Of a DNA stretch of 64,000 bases, positions 50,293-63,680 are shown piece by piece (within the stretch, counting starts at the first letter, position 1; the number at the start of each line of letters is the position of its first letter). Under the pieces are notes generated by a model. That model saw nothing but the letters and a program-made list of their open reading frames with translations. It had not been told where the DNA came from and made no database searches. Origin of the DNA: Patiria pectinifera (Eukaryota; Echinodermata; Asteroidea; Valvatida; Asterinidae); the NCBI GenBank assembly GCA_029964075.1, contig CM057130.1, positions 4,774,001 to 4,838,000 of the forward strand. The letters are read 5' to 3'. The translations under genes were made by a program, and so were the position numbers.

Positions 50293-52284
50293 AATTGGCT
50301 CTGAAGACTATTTGTTCTCAGTGGCAACGTCAACATAAATTGTGAATTTATTTCTGACTTTGTAGTGCGCTGCATAATTGCTGGTTAGGGTTGGACATTT
50401 CATGGCAAGCGCCATGAGCGCCCATCTGTGGCAGATACCAGCTCTTTACAAGTCTTCTGTATTCATTCATTCATTCAATCAATCAAGGAGTTTTAGTAAT
50501 ACAAGAAATATTAACGAGGTACATGTACATTGTAGTAACTCCCACGTACAGGTGTAAACAGTAAAAAGGCATAAGGGTAACACTATATTTATTGACACTG
50601 GCAGATATCCATATCAAATATGAATGTAAAATTGATAAGCGGATTTAAATTTATTCACCGTGGTAAATGAAGTGAGACCCCACTTGTGTACGCGGTACCA
50701 CACTGAATGGATCAATTCCAATTGATACAAGAATCAATGGGGACACTGAACATCATATCAATTATATCAAAATCACCCATCGCCCAACACCAAGTAATTA
50801 AATTGGCCGTCCTGTACACATATCAACTGATGAAGTAAATTGATGTAGGGAGCCACACGCCTCCGTCAAACTCAAGTAGCGTTTATTACTCATTGTCCGT
50901 CCAAACCACGGATGTGCACAGCTTTGATTCTGATTTGAACATTCTGTCAACCAATTAATGTCGTTATTAATTTGGAATTACAAAAATAACAGCCCGCTTT
51001 TGTCCTATTTAAGTTTAATACAGGAAACAGAAATAGGAAAAAGCTACAATGCGGTTAGGGAACAAAGCATTTTGAGTGGTAATTTTAAATTTTGGGTGGA
51101 TTTGTTATTTTTTCAATCATTATTTTTTTATTCTGTAATTTATTGTACAATTTATTAAGGTTCCTTTTTAAAGTAGTGCTGTGCCGAATATTCTGAATTT
51201 TAGATATTACGAATATCCGAATAGGATTTTTTTTCCTGATTAAACTATTTGCAAAAATTTGAGCACTTTCGAGGAGATGATGAAAAACATCCACGATGTT
51301 ATTTTTATTGTATACATTTTGGAAAGCCACTTTAGATGCTTGATTTGCAAGTTTTAGTGAGGAATATTAGGCCAAATTTCTTCTCTAATATTTGTCATAT
51401 AAATCAGCTATTCCTTGAACAAATATGTTGATGCAGGTGTACATGATGTTCTTTGTGTTATTTTAACCGTAACCTGACCTAAAGCTACAAAATACTACTA
51501 AGTAGTAACCTGTAGTATGCAGTACTTCAGCATATATATATTTTGGTATTTGGTGCCTGCATACATAATTTGTGTAGTATTCTGTAGTACTCGGTTTTTT
51601 ATTTCAAAGTAATGGGTAGGACGTTATGGTTAATAAGCTCTTCGTAAATTTGTCACAAGCACAGGAGCAAACAAATCCCTATGGGTGGCCAGAGTATAAT
51701 CTAACACATGTAAAACTTGATCAGCGCATTTCGAATATTCAATTAAGTCCAAGTTAGAATTCAATCAAATACTAAATTATTAAAAAATGCAAAAACATTT
51801 TAAAGATTTTTTTTGTTTTAACATTTCTATTCTTAATAGTTGGTGAATAGTGAAGCACATCGGGACATTTGTAAAGTGCTGAATAAGGACCGCATTTTCT
51901 TTTTTGTTTAGGGGTTACATACTTGATTGCTTCCTCAGAATGGCGGCAAACACCAAACCACCCCCCACGCCCCCCCCCCCCATTCCAAACTCACTCAGTA
52001 ACAAATTTGTGCAACTGTAAATCTGTGTTACATTACAGAGGCCTGGAGGCCAATCATTCAGGTTTACATATCAACACACAATGCCAAATATTTGTGAGCA
52101 TTCAATCGCGCCCCGGCAGCTCAGCTGAGTGATTTAAGAGTGCTACAACACAGCCACAATATTAAAGGTCAACAACAAATGTGAGAAAACAGAGAAGGGG
52201 GGGGGGCAGGCAGCGTGTGACAATAGTGAGCAATATTTAGACAGTGATCACTGTTAAATACTGTCAATGTTCAGTGCTGCTGCC
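50293..52284. other. Non-coding, nothing recognised
   Basis: Mostly unique AT-rich sequence with short C-tracts and a short ATTC run near 50461. Confidence 0.45.
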
Positions 52285-52735
52285 ACTAGCATATTTTTGG
52301 AGGATCTGTGACTGTTTGATAACAACAAAAATATATCCCTGCGGGCAGTCCCAAAATATATCCCTGCAGACATTGGTTTTTGTAGGATATGCGACTGTTT
52401 GATGACAACAAAAATATATCCCTGCAGTCCCAAAATATATCCCTGCAGACACTGGTATATTTTTGTAGGATATGTGACTGTTTGATGACAACAAAAATAT
52501 ATCCCTGCAGTCCCAAAATATATCCCTGCAGTTGTAAAATACATCCCTGCAGCCGCAAGTATATTTTTGTAGGATTTGTGACTGTTTGATAACAACAAAA
52601 ATATATCCCTGCAGTTGCAGAATATATCCCCTTTCAGCCACTAGTATATTTTTGTAGGATATGTGACTGTTTGACAACAACAAAAATATATCCCTGCTGT
52701 CGCAAAATAATATATCCCTGCAGTAGCTGGCTGTA
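52285..52735 (+). repeat. Higher-order tandem repeat, CCCTGCAG/TATATCC type
   Basis: The motif AAAATATATCCCTGCAG recurs about ten times, and a longer block (TTTTTGTAGGATATGTGACTG with TTTGATGACAACAAAAATA) recurs four or five times, giving a composite period of roughly 85-115 bp. Confidence 0.9.
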
Positions 52736-53413
52736 TTTGACCTGAGCTTGGCAGTCATGGCAAAAAGCTTAACAAAAACTGGAATTTTTTTTCAAGGCGA
52801 TATAGGCCTATATAACAATGTTGTGAGATTTAGTAGTGTATCGTATCAAGGGAAGATATTTAAACTTTGCCCAGTTTGTCAACAACTCCAATAGAAACTG
52901 CTCTAGGCTAGTGAAACTTACTGTTGAGGTTGCAAAAGATGCTAGGGGAAAAAAACCGAATACAAACACTCTGAATGCAAGTGATTCCTCTATGTTTCAA
53001 CAACTTTTTGGAATTATAATATGGGCTGCCAAACTTAGTGTGAAATAATATTCAGTATTTGAAAGCGTGTTGCACTGTTGGGTCTCATGTGCACTGAAAA
53101 TGAGAAGTGAACTTGCCCTTCGTTGTGTAAATATTTTGCCAAAGGCTCGCTATTGTATATTGGATTAGGCTCCATTTCAAGTTGATCTCTGTGATAGATG
53201 AAAGGTCCGCCGTTGATGGGATTCTACTGCCGTTGCGGGCGTGACCTACATAATCCACCTGCTCATATCAGGCAGTCCATATGACAGTCTTGAAATGGAG
53301 GTACATGTACGCGTGTATCACTCAGCACTGATTTCAAACTAGTTTCTGTCCACAGTATTGGCATTGAACAACCATCCTGCAAAATGAGACTCTTTCAGGG
53401 CTCTGTTTACTAC

Positions 53414-53584
53414 TGACCTATTGCCGTTTGCAAGTAAGCCACGCCCCTTAGACAACCTTATGGAATTTTGTACGTTAAATGTTGTTTGTCTCAGATTTTG
53501 CGTTCATGTGTATATAATGTTAACTGGACAATGTTTCACAAGCTGCGTTGAGGCGATGCTACCGTGATAGGTTAACTATACTCG
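53414..53584. mobile_element. TGACCTATY-terminal MITE, second copy
   Basis: Ends TGACCTATTGCCG and CGTGATAGGTTA. Inverted relative of 33698-33866 (shared AAGCCACGCCCC, ACAACCTTATGG, CACAAGCTGCGTTGA). Confidence 0.7.
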
Positions 53585-55973
53585 GTGGACCTGGTGCCAT
53601 ATGGTCAAACTATGTCCATCAAAATCCATCACTCACTTTGATTAACATTATGCTTGAGGACCAAATCAGTTGAAATTTAATGATCCGCTGATGCTGGTGG
53701 ATTTTAATGGACTTGGTACACATGGCTTATCTGACAAAGTCCCCAAAAATGGGGGGAATGGATTTTGATGGAGTTGGTTAGGTTCTGGGTTAAAGGCCAG
53801 TTCAAACGTCATGCAAACTGGATGGCGGAGCATATATCACATGAGAAAAACGTTTGTTGCGAAATGCTTTGCAGTTGGAATGTATTCAACTTTTGCAAAT
53901 TCGCAGCGTGAAAACTTGCCACAACGTCAAAAATTCACGTTCGCGTTTGCTTTTCTTGTGAAGTATGAACCGGCATTTACTCTTCATTTCATAACAAAAA
54001 ATTGAATGTCACATTCAATTCCCAATTGACGAAAGTGAATATTCATCCTAATGATTTAATGCTCATATTTATTACAATTTTTGTTTCCCAGCTGCCATTT
54101 ATACCAACGAACTTCAAGTTATTTTGGATAACAACTGTCACGTTAAACTGCATTTTTGGGGGAGGGGGGGTGACACTGGTCTTGTGGTCTAGTAAAGTTT
54201 CTAAACTGCTAACCTTGTAGTCTACATGTAGTAGACGTTGACCTGAAATTTGAGTCCTCTAACTACTCTAGGCATAAATCAATTTTTTTGCATCGTTTTC
54301 TTACCCAAAATTAAAATCTGAAACCAAGAATAATAGGGCCATACCTCTGGCAAAGTACACGGTTACCCACTGGCCTCATGTTTGAGACATACCATGAATT
54401 GATCTTAGCTCCACCACCCTTCACTTCAGTAATTACAGATGAATGACTCATATGCCCCGCCCAGCAGTGACTTGGCTCCACAATAACAGGTACACGTATA
54501 CTGTAAGTCTATACATTTCAGCCCAAGGTAACACGGCCTTCAAAAGTGAGCTCAGGTATTACCAGGATAACTACTGCACATTTTGTGGCCTTCAGAACAA
54601 TCATGAATTACAAGAACTTCAGTAAGATGATAACGATTAATAGTAATTTCTAAATAAAATATCTTCACAGTGGTTCAATGTGTACGTCTGTTAGCGTGTG
54701 CAGTTTCTTGGGGGGAAGGGTTGCTGTTCATGGTGGACATAGCCTAAATGGCAATCCACCACTAGGTCATGTTCTTCGTGCCATCATGAACACCAATGAT
54801 CAATTGGAGTCTCTAGTATTTGATCATTCGAACTTGGACTTGATCGAATATTCAAATACTTGATTGACACGTGAGATTTGTGTGCTTAACCTTTTTTGTC
54901 TTAAGCCCTCCATCCCCGATACCTCCCCTTCCCACCCACAAGTGAATAAAAAAAAAAATTTCACAGTCACTTAGTTTATTGAAAATATCACCCAACCTTT
55001 GGAAAAAAATAATTGCTTTCACAAAACTTTCCTTTTGAGTTTCAATATTTCAAGCAACTCACGCCTACGCCAGCTTCACAAGGAAATCGTCAATGAATCA
55101 CGAAAGCAAGAGTCTTTTTTTGTGCTTCCTGATATCAGAAGCAAACAATGATATTAAAAAAAAAAAAATACTATCAAACAGGAAGAGATTCTACAATGTT
55201 TTACGATGTTATACTGAAACTGTACCCGCATCTATCCATCATCAATGTGTACACTGTACATGGCACACTGCCAGGCTTGTGCCTGCAGTAACGCAGGCAT
55301 CATTTAATTGGGAAATAGGTGTCAGCGTAACTGGTCAATATTTTAACAAGGCAATCAATATAGGACCAATCCATACTCTAATGTACATTTATAGACTGTG
55401 GGCTATGTAAATTACCATTCATTTGTTCAGATGTACTGCACTGTGTGACAGTGTATGTATGTACATACTGGCACTCCAAATTAATTTATTTTAGACCTGT
55501 GCACGAACAGTACAATGTATGTAGTATGTTTATGTACTTGCTCACTCAACATACACTGTGTACATGAACATTATTGTAACACAAATGTAAAGTCTGCATA
55601 TTATAAGAATGTCTACAGTTTGGTCCATGGTGTTTTGAATGTACCGAAGGGGGAGGGCTAACTGACATCCTGGGTACCATTTGCCCTCAAGGGTGAACAA
55701 AGCCCATAACCACATCGCAACAGACACCAAATTTATGTGGGGGTTTGTACAAAAAAAGTACCATGCTTCTTCTTTTTTTTTAATAAAAGTTGCATAATCA
55801 ATTAACATTACATATGCTCTTCCAAAAATGGATTTTATTCCCCCTAATGAATTTTGATTTTAACCAATTAAAAAAAAAAATATTTGTAATGAATTTTTTT
55901 TTTCGTTTAATATCTTGTTCAAAAGTGAATAACTTGTATTTTGCTAGGAATACTAAATTGAAACAAAAATCTA
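53585..55973. other. Non-coding, nothing recognised
   Basis: No exon, array or TIR pair identified. Confidence 0.45.
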
Positions 55974-56653
55974 CAGTCGACTTTCGTTAATTAACACTGT
56001 TAATACAAATTCTGGTAAATAAACATACAGCCTTGGGCCCAACTGTGTTTTATGTACACAATATGTTCCTCTTAAAGGGAATGTACAACATTTGCTTTTG
56101 CTGCAATTTTCCGACTTACATGGATTTGAAGGATAAGTATGTTATAGAAAATATTGTTAAACTGACTTTTTGGGCTTGTAGATGCTGGAAAAACCAAGAA
56201 AACCAATCACGTTCTTGTAGTCTGGCTCCCTGACCCCATAAGATGAAACAGAGCAATTTTAGACTTTGGGGAATTGTAAGGTATCAGAGAATCGGTCTAG
56301 CAGGCTTGTACGCCTTCACAGGTGTGTAATTATTTGCAAAAAAAATGCGAAATAACTACTGTAAATATGAAAACTTAGAAGCAGTTTTTGAAAAAAGCCA
56401 GTTTTCTCCGACGCTGGTCAGCCAGCGTTGGAAAAATACAAGTTTTCTTGAAATTGTTAGCACATCAAGAGCCACGATTTTACAGGATGCTTTGGACTGC
56501 CATTCCCTAACAATCCAGTAGGTATTTTGTGATAATTTGGTCATTTCGTTTTTTGATGTTTGCAAAATTTGTATCTTTCCTTTAACACAAAATTCTGATA
56601 TAACAAACATTTTGACTAGGTCTGGCTAAGTTTGTATTAACGAAAGTCAACTG
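55974..56653. mobile_element. Tigger/pogo-like MITE, host of a nested M1 element
   Basis: CAGTCGACTTTCGTTAAT at the left and ATTAACGAAAGTCAACTG at the right are inverted, with TA outside both (55972-55973 and 56654-56655). Without the nested M1 insert the element is only about 170 bp. Confidence 0.8.
56076..56581 (+). mobile_element. M1 MITE nested in the Tigger-like MITE
   Basis: AGGGAATGTACAACATTTGC to TTGTATCTTTCCT with TTAA outside both ends (56072-56075 and 56582-56585). Central palindrome shortened to GACGCTGGTCAGCCAGCGTT. Confidence 0.88.
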
Positions 56654-56655
56654 TA

Positions 56656-57660
56656 TCTTCCGAGGTGAAAGTCGAAACAGGCACAGGGAACGCCTCTTTA
56701 AGTTGATCAATTGGGAATTACAATATATTGTTTTACGTTTTGACACCCATTTTTATGTGAAAAGTCTATAATGCTTAACATGTTAACATGTGAGCGTCTG
56801 TGTGCATCTGTGCATCAGTTACCTAATGTACCGAGTACATCGCACTCTGGTCTATTTTTACTGTGTTGTACAGAAAAAAGAACGATTACGTATTAATGTA
56901 CCCAATGTACACGTATACATAAGTGATGTCTGGTACATACACATCTGCAGAGTCCATGCCGTGGTCACGCATGAATTCCTCAACAGTTCGCAACCAATGA
57001 AATTTCGCAATCTAATATCACGGTACAACACGTACATTTGTACATATGCATGATGCATGTGTGCGATCCACGGAGGGGTGAAATTTAGACATTACAAAAA
57101 TACTCCGACAAAATTGAACGCATGCAATCAATTTTTTGAGCTGTCACACACGGAGTGTCAAGTTACTTTTTCCTTCACTAACTCAGAATGCACTTTGGTA
57201 AAAAAGATGACTTTGTACATCCAACGGATACTGTAAATGGTTGGGAAAAGGGTGTGTGTTCATAATTTCATCCTCCCTGTATTCACACACAGCGTTCATG
57301 CGTGGTAATTTTTTTTATGCAGTCCTCATGCATACATACGCAATGTAGGCTGTATCTACTCCATTAGGGTATTAATACTCGGCATATGACTGGATGGAAA
57401 TCAAGATTATACCATCTAGACAACAAATAAATCAATCTTGTATCTGACAATGATGCGGTTCGTATGTGCAATATGAGGCAATTATAGTTTCCTCAGGCCA
57501 AACATGCATATTTTCAAGTTGTCTTTCATGCCAAGATTGAGATGCATATGAATTAAGACAGATAGTGCTCTGTTTTGACACTGAAGGGAAGTAAAGAACC
57601 CCCTTTACGTGAAAAACTGTCTAGTGGGTCATGACAAGACAAGATCATGATCCAAAATAC
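56656..57660. other. Non-coding, nothing recognised
   Basis: Short ORFs only; rich in GTACATGTAC-type words. Confidence 0.45.
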
Positions 57661-57664
57661 GTAA

Positions 57665-57800
57665 AGTCCCTGTACCGCCCTGCTTATTCCTGTAGCACCC
57701 TGAACTGCCAAAACACCCAATCGGTTTAATACATTTTTCAGGACACCAATACAATGTAATACAATGTAATACAATGTAATACAATGTAATACAATGTAGT
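57665..57800 (+). repeat. Dispersed repeat ending in a 10-bp minisatellite
   Basis: ACCGCCCTGCTTATT and AATACATTTTTCAG match 63560-63640. It is followed by five copies of ATACAATGTA. Confidence 0.8.
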
Positions 57801-58956
57801 GCAGGTCCCAATGGATTAAACTCAATTTACACAGTGAAAAAAAAAATCCTGATTCTTTTGGTGCAACAAAGTCAAATTCCTTTTCTCCTTCTTACCGGTA
57901 CATCAGACACAATTACTAATGTTCCCCTTTCAACCTTCGGTCAAAATCTTGGACATATATGGTAACTGTAAAAATGTACAATTGTTATTTGCTGACAAGT
58001 TCAGGGATTTTTATTCTAATCTGTAAGTGAAAATATCGGGTATAACTATACATGCACTTAGCCAAAATTGTCAGTCAAGATGTCAGACAACTATTACCCC
58101 TGCTCAACGGGCCGATGAAACTATACGGTGTGCATTCGAATACAAAAACCATCTCTACCCTCACAGGGACCCATCTATCGCTTTAAGCATTGTCGGTACA
58201 ATCTCTCATATGTTCAAAGTTGATGTTCAGCTCATAATTTTCCATAAGACCTTGAGCCGCTTGAGCGGAGCCCGCACAGTCGCACACCAGACCCAACACT
58301 ATGACACACTGAATAGCCGCATTAATTGTTGATGATGGTAATTATACTGATGATAAACGACTACTGAAACAACGAATGAATTTGCCATCAGCATAGTATC
58401 GGGACACATTTTCCTTCACTCAATTTTTTTGGTTTTGTTTTCAAGGGGGACAGATCTTCCTCGCAGCAGGCAAAATACAGTTTTATTTTCACCAAAGGAT
58501 TTCCTTGTTGAAAGGGAATTGGAAATCTAAACACAGAGGGGTAATTCACCACTCCACGAGCAGGAAACAAAAGGGGAAACTTTTGAAAGCATTTCGTCAT
58601 CATCTCACCAATCCCATCATTTCCTTTTCCAGAAACAGCAACACTGGATTTGACATTAAGCAGGTTATGATTGCAGCAAGCACGAAACAGGAAGCTTCAA
58701 CTATCCACATACACGTTCGTGTGGTTACTTTTTTTTCCTACTACATGTACTTTATTTAGGTTTGTTCCACAAGATTGAAGATTTGTGATATCGTTCCATG
58801 CACTCCGCTTTCTCAACAAGAAGATATTACAATGTGAACGTAAAGAGAACATTATGGCAATATTGCAATCAAGTCCTTACACAAGTCAGCCACTAGTCCT
58901 GTTAGTCAAGACAGAATCTCTTCAAAATGAACTGCGACAAAAGCAGTCCTTTGTTA

Positions 58957-59443
58957 AGCCTCGTTTACACAGGAGAGCGGTAACGGACAGCCGTAACGGA
59001 AAGCGGTATGCCGCGCAATATTGTACATTTACACAAGAGCGGAAACCCGTTCGGTATGCAAATAATTATGTTAATGACTTGTACAATGTCAATGTATGCC
59101 TACATACGTATACGTGACAAACCAGCAGCAATAAAAACCTCTCTTTTTTTGCAGAATTTCGTGTCGTATAACTGAGGATTATAACTTCTGAACCTCAAGT
59201 ATCAAGCTCTCGGTGCCCTTCATACCCAACGAGAGTGCTGATTGGCCAGGATGCGCAGTCTTTGCGCGGTATCTTTGAAAAATCGTTCAGGTTTCTAAAC
59301 GCAGCGGTTTATCGCCCTACCGCGTGGTTTGTTTGTCTATGTATGTAACTGTAAACAACCTCATAAAAAAAACATGTGTTCTATATTTTTAACCGCACGG
59401 AATTCTGTTAGGCGTTACCGCTCTCCTGTGTAAACGGGGGCTG
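58957..59443. mobile_element. MITE with about 26-bp TIRs
   Basis: TCGTTTACACAGGAGAGCGG and CCGCTCTCCTGTGTAAACGG are inverted, with GTAAC/GTTAC continuing inward. The 487-bp element has no transposase. ORFs inside are not conserved. Confidence 0.8.
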
Positions 59444-61276
59444 TAGTGCTCATCCCAGTACTTTTGACTGAACTTGTGAACTGACTTGTCAAATACTTCT
59501 GACTGTAAGCTCATGATGGCCTCGACTACAAAACTGCATCACGGCTTGCAAAGAGAAAAGAGAAACCTTTACTTCAAATTCCAAGAAACCTAGATTTAAA
59601 CCCTTCTGTCTGGTACCAGTATAACTACCACTGCAGGGACTTCTTTGACATAATCGCTACTTTGACATAAAATGAACAAATGGATCTATTCCCGTAAGTG
59701 TAAACATCAGAGCAATTTGGTTAAATGTTAAAAAAAATATGTTGCCTCAATAACAGCAATGTTATTTCAAGCATAAAATTAGTCTAGCACATGAAAGCAA
59801 TTGACACCAGTAATTAAGCTATGATGTCAAAAAAGAAGAAATGCATCAGCCTGCATGTGAGGAATATACACCTAAATAAATGGAAAGAATGTACGTGCAT
59901 ATTTTTTTGTCTGGTCAAAACCATTCTTGCATGCACAACGCCCATGTCAGCTAGTTGAGCCGTGTTTCCAAATCGAGAGGTCCTTGGCTCTGGCCAACGG
60001 AACCGCCCTATCTGGTTACTCAGCTTCAAAAGTATCCCCTGCTGGGGTCTGAGGCAGGGTTGCAACGTGAAACCAGCCCCAAAAAAGACCAGAGAGGAAA
60101 TCCAATTGTTGACCCTTTAATTGACTGAAGGGACCCCCCTGGCCTTCGCGAGCGGCCAAACATCTGGGATTGTGTGCTTCTCTGCTCACTGAATGGGAGG
60201 AAAACAGCCCAAACTGCATCTGAAGATTAGTAACATGTTGGTACGTGACTTGGCTGGTCAGTTCTGATTCATGAAGTTGGCCCCCAAAAAAATCAATTGA
60301 TGAATTCTTATTTTCTCAAATGGTGTTGCCAGGCATTTTGCTCACTTTGAGGTGTCACAATATTGGTGAGGAGGGAAGTATACAGACAAAACTGGCATGT
60401 CGGAATGCATGGATGACAACTTCTGAAAATGCCTGCAGTTCGCCAGTTTTTATTTCCCAGTACTTTCATATATTTGCTTCTCCAGCACACTTATAATGTA
60501 CTCATCACACCAAAATGCCACACTCACTTTGTACGCATGTGAATTAGGTTGACCCTTAAGTCATACACGATTATACACGTACTTTTCCTTAAGTCCAGTG
60601 CGGAGCGCAGGTCACTTTTCCCGAGACGATAAGTCCAGTGCGGACAGTGCGAGTCGGTAAAAGCGGGGAAAGCGGTATCATCAAGTCCGACTGAGCGGTA
60701 AAATCTCGTTAAAATATATATTTCAACGACAAATACACACACAGAGAGAGAGAGATCACGTTCTGAGATTTAATTTAAATTCTTTCTCTTCCAGTACCGA
60801 TGTATGTTATTTTGAACATCATGGTCCGTACCCGTCGTAGGCCCGTAGTCACTGGTTCCTGGCCCACATCATAGCATGCAATGGGAACCAACGAATACTT
60901 GTGGCACTGAATTATAGGCCTTTTCGTCAAAGATAGCGTGTGTCAAGATGAAATAATATCGTGTAATTATGTATGTTGTTGCAAAAAATGTGTGTAATAT
61001 TAATATTACTGTATAGCGGGCTGAAAATGTGATCGGCAATTTTTTTTCTGTGTGGTGAGTCATTATACTGACACTTTGACAGCGGTCTGGGTAAATTTTC
61101 CCGTGTCGAAAGTCCCAGTGCGGACAGTGGTCACATTTGACCATTTCTCATTTTACCAACACGGCTTTACATACATGTACATGTGTCAGTGGGACAAACC
61201 ATCCAATGTCACACCAGCCCTACTCAGACTTAGTCTCAATCCGCCTAAGAGATTTTGAGGATGTGTTAAAACTATT
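59444..61276. other. Non-coding, nothing recognised except a recurring short motif
   Basis: CAGTGCGGACAGTG occurs near 60636 and 61115 next to TTTTCCCG. No exon was found. Confidence 0.4.
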
Positions 61277-61324
61277 TTGCTGACAACATCTGCTGAGATT
61301 GCTCTCAGCAGAAGTTGTCAGCAA
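61277..61324. repeat. Isolated hairpin, 22-bp stem with one mismatch, 4-nt loop
   Basis: Left arm TTGCTGACAACATCTGCTGA with GA, loop TTGC, right arm TCTCAGCAGAAGTTGTCAGC with AA. It could be a short foldback element or a small-RNA precursor-like stem. Confidence 0.85.
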
Positions 61325-62209
61325 GGGCTACAGGTAACCATAATTAGGACACACCGGACTATGGCTTTTTGCGGACACGCCCAACTCGTCCAGGATGACT
61401 GAACTACATAATCTTTTTGTTTAGAACTAGCTAGCAAGTCAAGTCATTATTATACTGAATAAAGATACAGTATACACATACCAGTACAGTGCATTGTAAT
61501 TTGAGTGAAAAGAACAGGTTCAATTACACTTCACTTTCGCGAAAATAACCTGAGCCATTTTTCGGTGCTTCAAACCTTGTAAAACAACATTGACAATGTA
61601 TTCTTGAATTGAAAATTCAGTCGAACGAAACTGGGCGCATCAATGATTATCAATAGCCGCGGGTATCGCGCTGTTCAGTAGAGGCATGGACTGTGAGGTT
61701 TTGTTCTGACATACATGTATGACCGTATTGTGGGAAATTGGCACTCCAAATTTGCAAGCACCAGCACACGGTGTATCACAAATCCACCACAAGCTTAGCA
61801 AGCTGGACCATGATTCCATCTTCCATGAATGATCGAAGTTGCTCAGCTATTCCAACGTACATTTTCAAACAGTTGAAAACAGCAGGTTAATGCATACTAA
61901 GCACAAAACAAATGCTAAAACACACCACATTGTAATTTTTGGACTGATTTTGAAAGTTGAACATATTTTCAAGTCCACAAATTACACATCGCACATCCAG
62001 ACTTTTCAGACATGTCAGACTTTTGTGCACGCAGATTGGACATAAATCAACCCCCAAACACGATTAGGCAGGGTTTATTATTATGGATTGGTCTCTTGGC
62101 AAGTATGAACTCTACAATTTCATCCATACATTAAATACACACATCATGAATCAGAAAGTCCAGCAAAATTGACTGCCATCATTTTTTTTTTTCAATAAAG
62201 GATTGTTAA

Positions 62210-62722
62210 AGGGAATGTACAACATTTGCTTTTGCTGCAATTTTCAGAAATAAATGGATTTGGAGGATTAGAATGTTGTAGAAAATATTGTTAAACTGAC
62301 TTGTTTCGTGTTTTGGGCTTGTAGATGCTGGAATAACCAAAAAAAACAATCATGTTCTTGCAGTCTGGTTCCCTGACTCCACATAAAATGAAACGGAGCA
62401 ATTTATAGACTTTGGGGAATTGTTAGGTCAGAGAATCAGTCTAGCAGGCTTGAACCCCTTCACAGGTGTATAATCAATTGCCAAGAAAATGCGGAATAAC
62501 TTAAATGAAAAATTGGGAGCAGTGTTTAAAAAAGCCAGGTTTTTTTTCAACGCTGGTCGGCCGACCAGCGTTGGAAAAATACAATTTTTCTTGAAAATGT
62601 CAGCACACCAGGAGCCACGATTTTACAGGATGCTTTAGACTGTCATTCCCTACAATCCAGTAAGATATTTTGATAATTTGAGTCATTTCGTTTTTTAAGT
62701 GTGCAAATGTTGTATCTTCCCT
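62210..62722 (+). mobile_element. M1 MITE, best-preserved copy
   Basis: AGGGAATGTACAACATTTGC to TTGTATCTTCCCT with TTAA outside both ends (62206-62209 and 62723-62726). The central perfect palindrome AACGCTGGTCGGCCGACCAG with CGTT lies at about 62551-62574. Confidence 0.92.
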
Positions 62723-63299
62723 TTAACAACACAACACATCATATGATGCACAACATGTAGCCCTACTGGTAATATGTGCTCTTATAATGCCAGCACAAAC
62801 AAAACCCAACTAATGTACACATACCACACAAAGTGACTAGACTACTTTACAACTCTAAGCCATACAATGTGGCCGAGTCTTAACAGCCTCTAACAACAAT
62901 ACATTGGAAATCAATGAGTGTTAACAATGAATGGCCCTTGGACACACTTAATGATAGGGGCAAATGGTTGTTTTGTGCAGGCAGTAAGCTCCTCCAGGAC
63001 TGAATATGTGCGCTGACAAACCATAAACCCATGACCCACTACGCTAGACTGGTGTATTATGTTTGATGACCCACTGGTCATACAGTGGTCAGTGATGGCT
63101 GAATATTTAGGGGTCAATTAAGACCAGTGTCACTGGCTGGAAAGTGTTGCTTACGGACCTTGACTAAAAGCATTCGTTCAAATTACATTACTATAATCCA
63201 GTGACATCCAGTGATTTAATTTCATATCAATTTTTTTTTTTTTAAACATGTAAGGGAAACTGAACGTGTGCATTATAATTAATTTAACTTAAGGTTGAA

Positions 63300-63395
63300 C
63301 AAAGAAATTGACTGCAAGGGGGGTTTGAACCAACCACCTCTGGTGTCTACCAACTGCATGACCTATCCAGCCCTATCTTGGGGGTTCGGCATATT
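63300..63395 (-). mobile_element. tRNA-derived SINE head
   Basis: On the minus strand GGATAGGTCATGCAGTTGGT resembles an A box, and GGTTCAAACCCC is a B box about 25-30 nt later. The arms pair poorly, so it is not a working tRNA. Confidence 0.5.
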
Positions 63396-63559
63396 TTGTC
63401 AACGTCTTTGTTCATTGAAGGGGCAAATAAGCAAAGACATCATCACTGAACACCAACCCTAACTCCCTATGGGTGTGTGAAATTTTTTAATTGAAATTGG
63501 AGGATACAGGACTGTGTTGGGCTTATCTTTTAACACATTAGTCACTTTGCGCCTGAAAA

Positions 63560-63680
63560 CCGCCCTGCTTATTACTCACTGTAGTGCCCAAAACCCCCCA
63601 AGCACTCAAATGGTTTTATTGATTTTTCAGTGAATAAGCACAATGTAATACAATGTAGTACAGTGAATAAACACAATGTG
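63560..63680 (+). repeat. Relative of the 57665-57800 repeat
   Basis: CCGCCCTGCTTATTACTCAC, TTTTCAGTGAATAA and ATACAATGTA units repeat the pattern of the copy 6 kb to the left. Confidence 0.7.

Noticed and set aside
52264-52758. 164-codon minus-strand ORF with repeated GYILGLQGYIF-like peptides
   Set aside because: It is the translation of a non-coding tandem repeat; several frames are open at once.
54678-55410. Short plus-strand ORFs of 61 and 105 codons
   Set aside because: No domain, no splice context and no coding bias relative to the flanks.
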